64,000 bases of DNA from Paulinella micropora (taxonomy: Eukaryota; Cercozoa; Imbricatea; Euglyphida; Paulinellidae). The notes below the pieces were generated by a model. The model did no database searches and was not told the DNA's origin. It was given only the letters and a program-made list of their open reading frames with translations. Of the stretch, positions 18,783 to 28,442 are shown in pieces (position 1 is the stretch's first letter; the number at the start of each line of letters is the position of its first letter). Made by a program: the position numbers and the translations under genes. Location: contig WBZZ01002985.1 in assembly GCA_019918135.1 (NCBI GenBank), forward strand, positions 1 to 64,000, in the 5' to 3' direction.

Positions 18783-21700
18783 ATGAGCATCGCCTGGCTG
18801 GGTATCCTCTGGGCCGCCCTGGCGCCCCGCGCCGGGGCCTATTGTGTGCTGCCCCGGCGCGAGCCGTTTAGCACCGACCTCGTGCTGGAGCTGTCAGTGC
18901 TGGCAGGTGGCACGACCTGGACGCTGCCCATGGCCGGCGCCAACGGCGCGCGCCGCCGCCGCGCGGCGCAGGCCGGTGACGGCTTGGTGGTGTTCTTGGT
19001 GGTGTTCTGGGGCGACGGCACGCCGGCCCAGAGTTGCAGCTCTGCCGAGCCCTGTGCCCACACGTTCCGTGGGGGGGGGCTGTTTCAGGTTCTAGTAGCA
19101 GGTCCGGTTGTAGGTTGGGCCATGACACCGGAGTGGCGCCAACAGCAGACAGGGGGGGTCGGGCTGCTGCGCATTATTCAGTGGGGTGGGCTGCAGCTGG
19201 CGCCCGGCACGGGTTACCACTTCTACGGCGAGGCCGCGCTGGTTTCGCTGCCGCCGTTGTCGGACCTGGACACCTCACACGTCACATCGCTGGCGTACAG
19301 CTTCGCGGAGCTGTCGCTCGCCGCGTGCTTCGACGTCTCGGGCCTGCAGACTGGTTCGGTCACTTCGTTGCGAGCGGCGTTCGCCGACTCCCCTTGCCTG
19401 AAGTTCGCCAACGTGAGCGGCTGGGACACGTCGCGGGTCCTGGACACTGTGTGGCTGTTCCGCGGCACGGCGGCGACCACCATCCCGGGCCTGGAGCGCT
19501 GGAACCTGACGCAGCTCGTGAACGCGACCGGCATGTTCGCAGCGGCGGCCGAGCTGCGCGCTGACCTGTCGGGTTGGAGGCTGGACAACCTGCGGGAGGC
19601 CGGGGGCCTGCTGGCCGGCGCACCACTCCTGGCGCAGGACCTGAGTGGTTGGGGGGCTAACCTGACAGCCCAGTCCTGCCTGGAGCTGGTGCAGGCCTCG
19701 GGCCTGGCGGCCTGGCAGGCGCCGCTGACCTGCCAGCAATGGCTACCACCCCCGGAGGCATCTTCCCTGCCGTCGCCCCCGCGAAGCCCCTGGCTCTCGT
19801 CCAGCCCGGCCGCGAGCCCTAGCCAGACACCCGCGGTGCCGGGTCCGCCCTCGTCGCCGGGCGCGACGGGCTCGCCCACGCCCACGCCTACACCCTCGCC
19901 GAGCGCCACAGGCTCGCCCACGCGGAGCCCGACTACCACCCGCAGCCAGACACCCGCGGGGCCGGGCGCGACTGGCTCGTCCACGCCCACGTCCACGCCC
20001 ACGTCCACGCCTTCACCGAGCGCCACCGGCTCGTCCACGCCTACCCGCAGCCCGACTACCACCCACAGCGAGACACCCGTGGGGTCGGGCGCGACTGGCT
20101 CGTCCACGCCCACGCCGACGCCTTCACCGAGCGCCACCGGCTCGTCCACGCCTACCCGCAGCCCGACTACCACCCACAGCGAGACACCCGTGGGGCCGGG
20201 CGCGACTGGCTCGTCCACGCCCACGCCGACGCCTTCACCGAGCGCCACCGGCTCGTCCACGCCTACCCGCAGCCCGACTACCACCCACAGCGAGACACCC
20301 GCGGGGCCGGGCGCGACTGGCTCGTCCACGCCCACGCTGACACCCTCGCCGAGCGCCACCGGCTCGTCCACGCCCACGCTGACACCCTCACCGAGCGCCA
20401 CGGGCTCGCCCACGCTTACCCGCAGCCCGCCCGGCTCGTCTACGCCCACGGGCAGCGCGACCGCCAGCGCATCGGCGACCTGGTCACCCACGCCCACGTC
20501 TACACCCTCGCCGAGCGCCACGGGCTCGCCCACGCCTACCCGCAGCCCCCCCGGCTCCTCCACGCCCACGCCTACACCTTCACCGAGCGCCACCGGCTCG
20601 CCCACGCCTACCCGCAGCCCCCCCGGCTCTTCCACGCCCACGCCGACACCCTCGCCGAGCGCCACGGGCTCGCCCACGCCTACCCGCAGCCCCCCCGGCT
20701 CGTCTACGCCCACGCCCACGCCCACGGGCAGCGCGACCGCCAGCGCATCGGCGACCTGGTCACTCACTGCCACCCCGAGCGGTAGCCCGAGCCCCACTGC
20801 TACGGTGACGCGGACACCGAGCCAGAGCCCGAACTATTGCGCCGCCGGGCCCTCGGTCGTGCCCTTTTTCCAGAACTTTTCCGCCGACGTGTCGGGGCCT
20901 TGGGCGGCGACCTGCTCCGGCCTGCAGTCTACGAGCCGGCGCTGCTGGCACGCGTTCGACGGCACCGAGTACCCGGGGCAGCGGCTGGCGGTTGGTGCCG
21001 CGCCGCGTGAGTGGCTGAGCCGCGGCTACTACCTGGGCTCCGAGAGCCGTGCTCCTGGCTCTTACGTGGGGCCCACCACCACCAGCACCACTCGCAACGA
21101 GCAGCTCGCGGGCGAATGGCTGCAGCTGCGCCGCCGGGACGGCCAGCCGGTGCGCCTGACAGACTTCACGCTGGCCGGCTACCTGCCGGGCACGGTCCGG
21201 CCCCCCTGGCGCGGCGGGGCCCCGCGCCGGCTCTACCTGGCCGCGACGGCGCAGGGCAGCGACGAGGGGAATTGGACGGTACTGTACGAAACCCCGCGGG
21301 ACGGACAGGAGGACGCCTGGGGCTACCGCTGGAGGCGGAACTACGTGCTGAACGCGTCCGGCGACTACCTAGCGTACCGCTGGATCTTTGCCGAGGTGTA
21401 CCCCTACTACAACCGGACCGGGCGCGGCGCTATGCCCACCTGGGACAATGCGACCAGCCGCACCGACCCCGACCAGGAGTGGTCCCTCGCCGCCTCGAGC
21501 TACACCGCCAACGCGCAGCACGTGTGGCGGGCCTTCAACGGCCGCGCCGACGTGGTCACGGACTACTGGTCCTCGGCGGCCGGCACGTACCTGGCGCCGG
21601 GCGGCCTGCCCGCCGCCGGCGCGGCCGTCACTTACAACGTGGATGGCGGTGGCAGCGTGGTGGGGGAGTGGCTCCAGGTCAGCCACTCGCAGTCCCGGTG

Positions 21701-24700
21701 GCGGGTGGCTTCCTTCACCCTCACGGCCAGGCACACGTACTCGGAAGAAGCCCCCCGGACCTTCCGCTTGCTGGGCAGCCAGGGCGGCGGGGCCTGGGCG
21801 ATCCTGTACACGCAGAGCAGCCCCCTCACCGCCGCGTACTGGGCGGACCCCAACCGCAGCCACACGTTCGCCGTGGCCGGCACGGCCGGCTCCTTCTACA
21901 CTACCTTCCGCCTCGTGGTGCTCGAGACCCTGTCCGTTTACGGCAGCGCGGTCGTGGGCGAGCTCTCGTTCGCCTTGGAAGAGCTGGCCCTGCGCAACCA
22001 GCCCCAGGGCTACAGCGACCCGGGCTCGGTGGCGCAGCTGCTGGCGCCGGTCTGGAACCACAAGGCCGGCTACGCGGGCCAGGATGCCGACGTGGTACTG
22101 TCCTCTTCTTCCAGCCTCGGCGTGGACCAGGACCCGGATGCCGACGTGGAACTGTGGGGGAGTGGCTCCAGGTCAGCCACTCGCAGTCCCGGTGGCGGGT
22201 GGCTTCCTTCACCCTCACGGCCAGGCACACGTACTCGGAAGAAGCCCCCCGGACCTTCCGCTTGCTGGGCAGCCAGGGCGGCGGGGCCTGGGCGATCCTG
22301 TACACGCAGAGCAGCCCCCTCACCGCCGCGTACTGGGCGGACCCCAACCGCAGCCACACGTTCGCCGTGGCCGGCACGGCCGGCTCCTTCTACACTACCT
22401 TCCGCCTCGTGGTGCTCGAGACCCTGTCCGTTTACGGCAGCGCGGTCGTGGGCGAGCTCTCGTTCGCCTTGGAAGAGCTGGCCCTGCGCAACCAGCCCCA
22501 GGGCTACAGCGACCCGGGCTCGGTGGCGCAGCTGCTGGCGCCGGTCTGGAACCACAAGGCCGGCTACGCGGGCCAGGATGCCGACGTGGTACTGTCCTCT
22601 TCTTCCAGCCTCGGCGTGGACCAGGACGTCTGGTACGCCTTCGACGGGGCGGCCCAGACGGACGCCAACTACTGGTCCTGCTCGGCCGCGGAACTGTACA
22701 ACAGCACGGCGTACGGCATCGCGCTGTTTAACCTGTCCAATACCTCGTGGATAGACGGCAACCTGACCTGGCGCGGCGCTTGGGTGCAGGCCGAGTACCG
22801 CCGCGGCGCTAGGCGCGTCGTCCAGTTCCGGCCCGTGCCCAGGTACGGCCTGGGACAGAAGGCCCCGAAGACTTCTGTGCTGCTGGGCAGCCACGACGGC
22901 GGCCAGCAGTGGTCGACGCTCTACCTAGACATGATGCCCCCCGCCAGCGCCACGCGGCCCCTGACGCTGCCGCCCGGGCTGGACGCCTACGCCCTGCTGC
23001 GCTTCGTCGCGGTGAACACCCGTGCGGACAGCCTGGGCCCGGGCTACCTGGTGCCGGCCGAGCTCGGGGAGCTGTGGCTGGAGTTCGAGGGGGCGGACGG
23101 CTGGTCGCGCTCCTCGTCCGGGTTCGAAATCACCCCGCAGTACGGCCTGCACGACGTGAAGCTCGCCTTCAACGGCCTGGCGGCGACGGCCGGGGACTTC
23201 TGGTGCTCGCCCCGGGGCTACCAGACCAACGGGCTCGTCGACCAGAGCGCGGCGGCGCAGACCCCGAACGTGGACGGGACCACCACCGTCTGGGGCGAGT
23301 GGGTGCAACTCGCGCACAGCAGCACGGCGCGCCGCGTCCGCTCGCTCTTCCTCACGGCACGCCAGACCTACTTCGACGAGGCGCCCCGGCGGTTCCGGCT
23401 GCTGGGCAGCCAGGACGGCGCGGCCTGGACGACGGTGTACCACGCCGACCCCGTGCCCACGACCCCGGCCTGGGGTGCCGGCGCGGCCCAGACCAAACAG
23501 TTCGACGTCCCGGCCGGCGCGGGGGCCTACCGCTTGTACCGCTTCGTGGTGACCGAGACGGGCCAGGTGTACGGCAACGCCATCCTGGGCGACCTGGCGC
23601 TGGACTTCGAGGACCCCCGGGCGCCGTGGCCCGTGCCCAACGCGTCCGACGGCTGGTCGGTGGACGCCTCCAGCCTGCTGGTCGAAGCTGGCTTCGACCA
23701 CGGGGCCTGGCGGGCCTTCAACGGCCTGGCCAATGCGCAGGAGGACTACTGGTGCTCCCGCGCCGGCACCTACTACGCGAATGGCACCGCCAACCCCGGC
23801 AGCGCGGCCGGCACGCCCAACGTGGACGGCGCCGCCACCCTGTACGGTGAGTGGCTGCAGCTCGCACACTCGGCCCGGCGGCGGCGCCTGGTGTCCCTGA
23901 CGCTCACGGCCAGGTTCCAGTACTCGTCCGAGGGCGGGCCGAGGAAGTTCAGCCTGCTGGGCAGCAACGACACCCTGTCCTGGCAGACGCTGGTGGGGCA
24001 GGCGTCGGCGCTGGCTTGGGCCGGCGGCACCAACCAAACCAAGACGTGGGCGGTACCGGCGGCCGGCGCCGGCCGCTGGGCGCACTCGGTGTTCCGCCTG
24101 GTCGTCACGGAAACCACGAACCCCTACGGCGTGGCGCAGGTCGGCGAAATGTCGCTGGCGTTCGAGGACGCCGAGCTCAGCGCCGAGGTGCCGGAGCTGT
24201 ACCCCGCGCTGGTGCAGGGCCCCGCCGGCTCCTGCGGGCCCGGTCAGCGCTGCGAGTCGCAGGCCGGGGGCTTTGGCTGCCCCTGCGCGACTGGCTTCGC
24301 GGCCGCCGCGGTCGGGGGCTGCGCCGACACCGACGAGTGCACCTTCCGTCGCAGCCCGGTCCCCCAGCCCAACCGCACCTTCACGCTGGCCGACCGCGGC
24401 ACGACCTGCCTCCCGTCCTCGTACAGCGGCAACGACGGCTGTGAGCAGGCGTTCAAGGCGCAGCCCAACCCGCTCGGGGGGGTCTGGACGTCAGGCCCCG
24501 AATTCGGCTCGGCCAACGGCACCTGCACGCCAAGCTGCGGAACCGACACCATTCCCCCCGGCACCTGGCTCACGGTCAACCTAGGAGCGGCCTACCGGCT
24601 GCGCGCGGTGGGGATCCGGCCCGCGGCGGGCAGTGCGCAGGATACCGCCCCCCAGAACATGAGCGTGTACGCCTCCCTGTACATCATGAGCCTCACCACG

Positions 24701-25864
24701 AGCTACTGGGGCAGCCTGCGCAAGCTCGACTGGCTCAACGCGGCCGAGCCGGACCTGGTCTGGTTCGAGCTGCCCCCGCGGCCGGCCAAGTTCGTGCAGC
24801 TCGTGGTCCACTCGGTCGGCAACACAAACAACAATACCGCCCGGCGCTCGTCGGTCAAGCTCAACCAGCTGAGCTTCGACACGGCGGACAGCCTCGTGCC
24901 CCTGCAGCCCTGGTCCGCCGCCGACGTGGGCGTGCGCGTGGCCGTGTCCAGCCAGCATGCCGACTACCCGGCCTGCACGGCGGCCAAGACCTTTGACTAC
25001 GAGGCCGCCACGGACTGCTCGGCCTGGTACAGCGCGCCCGGCTATGACCCGGCCACGGGCCGCTACGTGGGCGCCAGCGGCCGCACCATCGGCAGCCGGG
25101 TCTTTCCGGGCGAGCACGTGACGTACGACCTGGGCGCCGCCTACACGCTGACGCGCGTGGCGCTGTCGGTACGCTACGACGCCCACGTCAGCGGGCCCAA
25201 CAACCTGACGCTGGGGATCAGCAACCAGTCCCTGGACGGCCCCTTCCAGCTGTGGCAGACGGGGGGGTGGCTGCCGTGGCAGGCGGACCAGCACGGCCGC
25301 GCCTGGTGGTTCGACCCCGGCAACGTCGTCACGGGCCGGTTCGTGACGCTGGTGGCGCAGCAGGTGGGCAACGGGACGCAGGGGTCTGCTGGCCTGGTGC
25401 TGCACGAACTTTTCTTCGACACGGCCGGCGTGGCCGCCGGCGACTGCGGCGGCAGCGCCATGCTGTGCGACAACCGGCCCGGCACGTACGCCTGCGCCCT
25501 GGGCCAGGACTGCCGGTCCTGGGGTTGCCCCGCGGGCTACCAGTGCGCCGAAAGCCCCGGGGGAGTGAGCTGCACCTGCACGCAGCTCGTCAACTTTGAT
25601 TTTTACGTAGGCAGCTACCTGCCCGTCGGCCAGCAGAACTGGATCCTCGTCGACACTTCCACCTACAGCCCACCCTTTACTGCTTACAGTTGCCCCAAGT
25701 TGGTCAACAAGACTAACTGGCTGGGTGGCTATACGTACACGCACCAATTTCGTATTACGACTAATTTTAATAACCAATCGCAACTGGTCGAGATCTATCG
25801 CCTGGACGCGCTGAGCGGCTGGAACTTCAACCTGGGCTTCGTGTGCCAGCGGTACTCGTGCTAG
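18783..25864 (+). CDS. Giant surface protein: PKD-like/DUF285, mucin-like, discoidin-like and EGF-like modules; one frame break
   Basis: ATG 18783 is chosen because it starts a good signal peptide (MSIAWLGILWAALAPRAGA). Next come a PKD-like strand FWGDGT at about residue 78, then DUF285/BspA-like repeats (SGWDTSRVLDTVWLFRG). About 360 residues of Ser/Thr/Pro-rich, mucin-like sequence with 37-residue units follow (to about 685). Then come discoidin-like modules marked GEWLQL / GEWLQV / GEWVQL, each ending in a FRLVVxET-like strand. EGF-like cysteine clusters lie near 24,230-24,340 and 25,440-25,590, before a C-terminal domain. The first frame continues to a stop at 22754, but its last ~200 codons are out of register. 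The matching register is the frame that reads to 25864. The switch coincides with a G-run at about 22,155, at the joint of a ~494-bp tandem duplication. Likely a secreted or virion-surface glycoprotein that binds glycans (inference). Confidence 0.75.
19860..20765 (+). repeat. Minisatellite coding the mucin-like region
   Basis: Repeats of TCGCCCACGCC / ACACCCTCGCCGAGCGCC type encode T/P/S-rich sequence. The best units are 111 bp (37 residues); ACCCACAGCGAGAC recurs at 20,061, 20,172 and 20,283. A second family with CCCGGCTCGTCCACGCC occurs at 20,430-20,720. All units keep the frame open. Confidence 0.85.
21660..22626 (+). repeat. ~494-bp tandem duplication of a discoidin-like module
   Basis: The sequence from GGGGGAGTGGCTCCAGGTC at about 21,661 repeats at about 22,155 with almost no differences, to about 22,626. 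The offset, measured at GCTCCAGGTCAGCC (21,671 and 22,165), is 494 bases, which is one base short of a whole number of codons. The first copy reads in the upstream frame and the second in the downstream one. Confidence 0.9.
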
Positions 25865-25942
25865 GCGCTCCTGCCCTCTGGCCGGCGCTGGCTGCGCTGG
25901 CTCGTGGCGGGGGGGGGGACGACCTCCTCGCCTTGTCGCAAA

Positions 25943-25948
25943 AATAAA
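25943..25948 (+). terminator. AATAAA poly(A)-type signal
   Basis: AATAAA 79 bases past the stop at 25864, inside the first unit of a 40-bp tandem repeat. Confidence 0.5.
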
Positions 25949-26050
25949 AAGGTCCTGCAAGTTTGGCACTCAACTAGGCTGGCAGAAAAAGGTCCTGCCG
26001 GTTTGGCACTCAACTAGGCTGGCAGAAAAAGGTCCTGCCGGTTTGGCACT
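25945..26050. repeat. 40-bp tandem repeat, ~2.6 units
   Basis: GGTCCTGC starts units at 25,951, 25,991 and 26,031, each containing GTTTGGCACTCAACTAGGCT. It lies directly downstream of the giant surface gene. The rest of 26,050-26,535 is G/C-run DNA with no clear gene. Confidence 0.85.
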
Positions 26051-26494
26051 CACCCGGACAGTGGACACGAACGTCTCGGCCCCCCCCACCAGGAGTCCAG
26101 TCCACCCCCGGGGGCGTGCCGGTGTTCCTGCTGGGGGGGAGGGCTAAGCGCGAGGAGGGGGGGGGGCACTGCTTCCTCCTCCCCCCCAGGCAGGCGGCGG
26201 CGGTACTCGTGCCAGCCGCCCGCCCCCCCCTCCCCCGCCCGGCGAATACCCAGGGGAGGGGACCACGTCCGCGGGCGGGCACGCGGCCGGCGCACGAGGG
26301 GGGGGGCGGGCACGCGGCCGGCGCGCGGGGCGGGGGGGTGCCGAGACGTGGGCAGACACGCGGCCGGCGCACATGGGGAGGGGCGCCACGCTCGGGCGCG
26401 TGGGCTGGGGGGCCGGAACGTGGGGGCGGACAACTCCCCCCGGCAGGAGTGGCGCCTCCCCGTGTGTCTCCTTTCCCCTCGCTGGCCTCCCCCC

Positions 26495-26508
26495 CAGAAT
26501 CCGCTGCC
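26495..26508 (+). promoter_or_regulatory. Motif CAGAATCCGCTGCC upstream of a start
   Basis: The motif lies 41 bases before the ATG at 26536. CAGAATCCCCTGCC, differing at one base, lies 25 bases before the helicase-gene ATG at 36104. The genes are unrelated, so a shared promoter or initiator element is possible. Confidence 0.3.
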
Positions 26509-26535
26509 CGGGCGCCGCGCACCGGGTCGCCGCGC

Positions 26536-28050
26536 ATGGAGCCCCCTGCCCCCCCGCTGCCCGGCTGGGTCGACCCGCCGGGACCCGACGACGAGCCGGA
26601 GCCGCCGGGGCGGCCGTTGGTCGACGTGGAGGCGGGCGCGGGCTTGCTGTGCGTACCGGGGGCCGGGCCCAGGTGCTTGTCCGGGCGTTTTGGCGTGCCG
26701 GGCAGGTTCGACCCCCGGTGCACCTCGTCGCCCATCCCCTGCCTCGTCTTGTCGCCCGAGGTGGCGACCAAGCTGTTGCGCAGCCTGCTCTGGGCTTTTG
26801 TGCTGGGCGGAGGCTCGTGGGGCGTGGTCGCTAGCCTGCAGGAGGTGTGTGGCGGCGGTGGCCAGCCCCCCTGTGCCTGTTGGTCGTGCGAGCTGAGGCG
26901 CGTGTCGCACTGCTGGCACGACCTCGACGGTTGTTGGTGCTGGAAGTGCCGGGTGAGGGAACGCTTTCCCGATAGGCGGTTGCTGGTGTACGCCGAGGGC
27001 GGAACAGAAGACGAGCGCCCCCACCTACTCGAGCCCGGCTCCCGGATTGCGGCCCGGTTGGACCTGGGCTTCTGGAGCTCCGACGCGGCGTGGGAGAAAA
27101 CGGGCTTGTCTAGGCTGTGCCGGGAGCGGCCGGCCTGGCTCGAGCAGCTGGAGCCACTCTGTGCGGCGCTGGGGTGCCAGAGCCAGTGGCAGGAGGCGCT
27201 GCGCGGGGGCCGCCGCCCGGCCGGGGCCCGCGGGGACCGCCGGCCCAGGCGTTTGCTGGCTGTCCTGTCGGAGCCCAGGGCCTCTGCCTGCGCCTGCCGT
27301 GCCTGCCGGCGGTACAATGCGCTAGGCAAGCTGGGCCTGCCCGACCAAGCGCAGCTTTGCGCCCAGGAGGGCTGCGGCCACGCGGGCCCGGCCCCGGAGA
27401 CGCGCCGGGGGGCGCTGGCCTACCACTTGCAAAGGCAACGCAGCCTGCTACAACGCTTGTCCTGCCAGAACATTTGGTGGGTCAGGTATGACTCTCGGGG
27501 GGAAGTGGCCCTGCAGCCCCGTCACGACGTGTTCCAGGGTTTCGCCAAGACCACTGCCTGTCTCGACGGCCTGTGCGCCTTGGTCGACCGGGCCGAGCCG
27601 GCCAGGACGGGCCAGCCGCAGGGCCGGGACTGTGCTTTTGGCTACTGGGGCAGGGACGGCCAAAGGAAGCTGTGTGTCTTCCTAGCGCAGGGGCCGGACG
27701 GCTCCGCGCTCCGGGACGAGTGCCACCGGTGGCGGCGAGAGAGGGGGTTCGTGTGTACCTTGGCCGAGTACTTGCACCCGGTCGCGGTGCTCAGCTGGAG
27801 CGAGAAGCACTCGCCCGCCGGCAGCCCGACTACCAGCCAGGGCCGGGCCGCGCGCCGTGTCGTCCGCATGCTACAATCGGCACAGGCGAGGGCCGGCCCG
27901 GGGGCTAGGGAGGGCCGCGGCGTCCAGTGGCCCCGGCCGCACCGGCTGGTGGACGGGCTGCTAGTGCCGGGCGGTGAGGTTTTCGCCTATGACGGCTTCC
28001 AGGCCTACCAGCCCGTGCTGCTGTATTTCTCGCAGCACGACAGTGAGTAG
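26536..28050 (+). CDS. Cysteine-rich protein of unknown function, 504 aa
   Basis: ATG 26536 is preferred: upstream codons of the same frame lie in G/C-run DNA, and a motif shared with the helicase gene precedes it. The N-terminal 40 residues are proline/acid-rich. A cluster CACWSCELRRVSHCWHDLDG plus CWCWKC follows at about residues 113-142, then a second at ACACRACRRYNALG and a third at CAQEGCGHAG (about residues 251-285). These look like zinc-binding knuckles. The C-terminal half has aromatic-rich segments (WWVRYDSRGEVALQPRH, FGYWGRDGQRKLCVFLA). I recognise no family. A nucleic-acid-binding or regulatory role is only a guess from the zinc-like clusters. Confidence 0.6.
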   Translation: MEPPAPPLPGWVDPPGPDDEPEPPGRPLVDVEAGAGLLCVPGAGPRCLSGRFGVPGRFDPRCTSSPIPCLVLSPEVATKLLRSLLWAFVLGGGSWGVVASLQEVCGGGGQPPCACWSCELRRVSHCWHDLDGCWCWKCRVRERFPDRRLLVYAEGGTEDERPHLLEPGSRIAARLDLGFWSSDAAWEKTGLSRLCRERPAWLEQLEPLCAALGCQSQWQEALRGGRRPAGARGDRRPRRLLAVLSEPRASACACRACRRYNALGKLGLPDQAQLCAQEGCGHAGPAPETRRGALAYHLQRQRSLLQRLSCQNIWWVRYDSRGEVALQPRHDVFQGFAKTTACLDGLCALVDRAEPARTGQPQGRDCAFGYWGRDGQRKLCVFLAQGPDGSALRDECHRWRRERGFVCTLAEYLHPVAVLSWSEKHSPAGSPTTSQGRAARRVVRMLQSAQARAGPGAREGRGVQWPRPHRLVDGLLVPGGEVFAYDGFQAYQPVLLYFSQHDSE

Positions 28051-28442
28051 AGTAGGTTGGTCCCGCCGGGACGTGACAACGACGTTTTGCTTGCTCAGTA
28101 AAAAGCAGAGATTTTGGTGGAGAAGAGCGCCGGGGGACTGCCCCCCCCTGGTGGGGGGTCGGCCTCGGCCGAGCGGTCCGGGCCACCCCTAGTAGCCGCG
28201 CGGACCGGGAGAGCCCCCAAGAAAAGCGCGCCCAGGGTGGCCGGCGGGGGAGAGCCCGCCGGGTGCTAGCAGAGAGTTCACAATTGATTGAGAGAGAGGG
28301 AGAGGGTGGAGAGGGAGGGGGGCGTGCGAGGAGAGGGAGGGGGCGTGCGAGGAGGGGGAGGTCTGTCCTTTTTTCTGGCCTTGGTCGTGCACCCTAGGTA
28401 AAAAGTACCCAGGGCTTGGCGAGCGGGCGCACAGAGCCAAGC
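28051..28442. other. Intergenic region
   Basis: About 390 bases with GA-rich repeats (GAGAGGGAGAGGG) at 28,290-28,360 and a TAGGTAAAAAGTACCC segment at about 28,395, which may be the promoter of the LRR gene at 28443. No gene seen. Confidence 0.4.
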
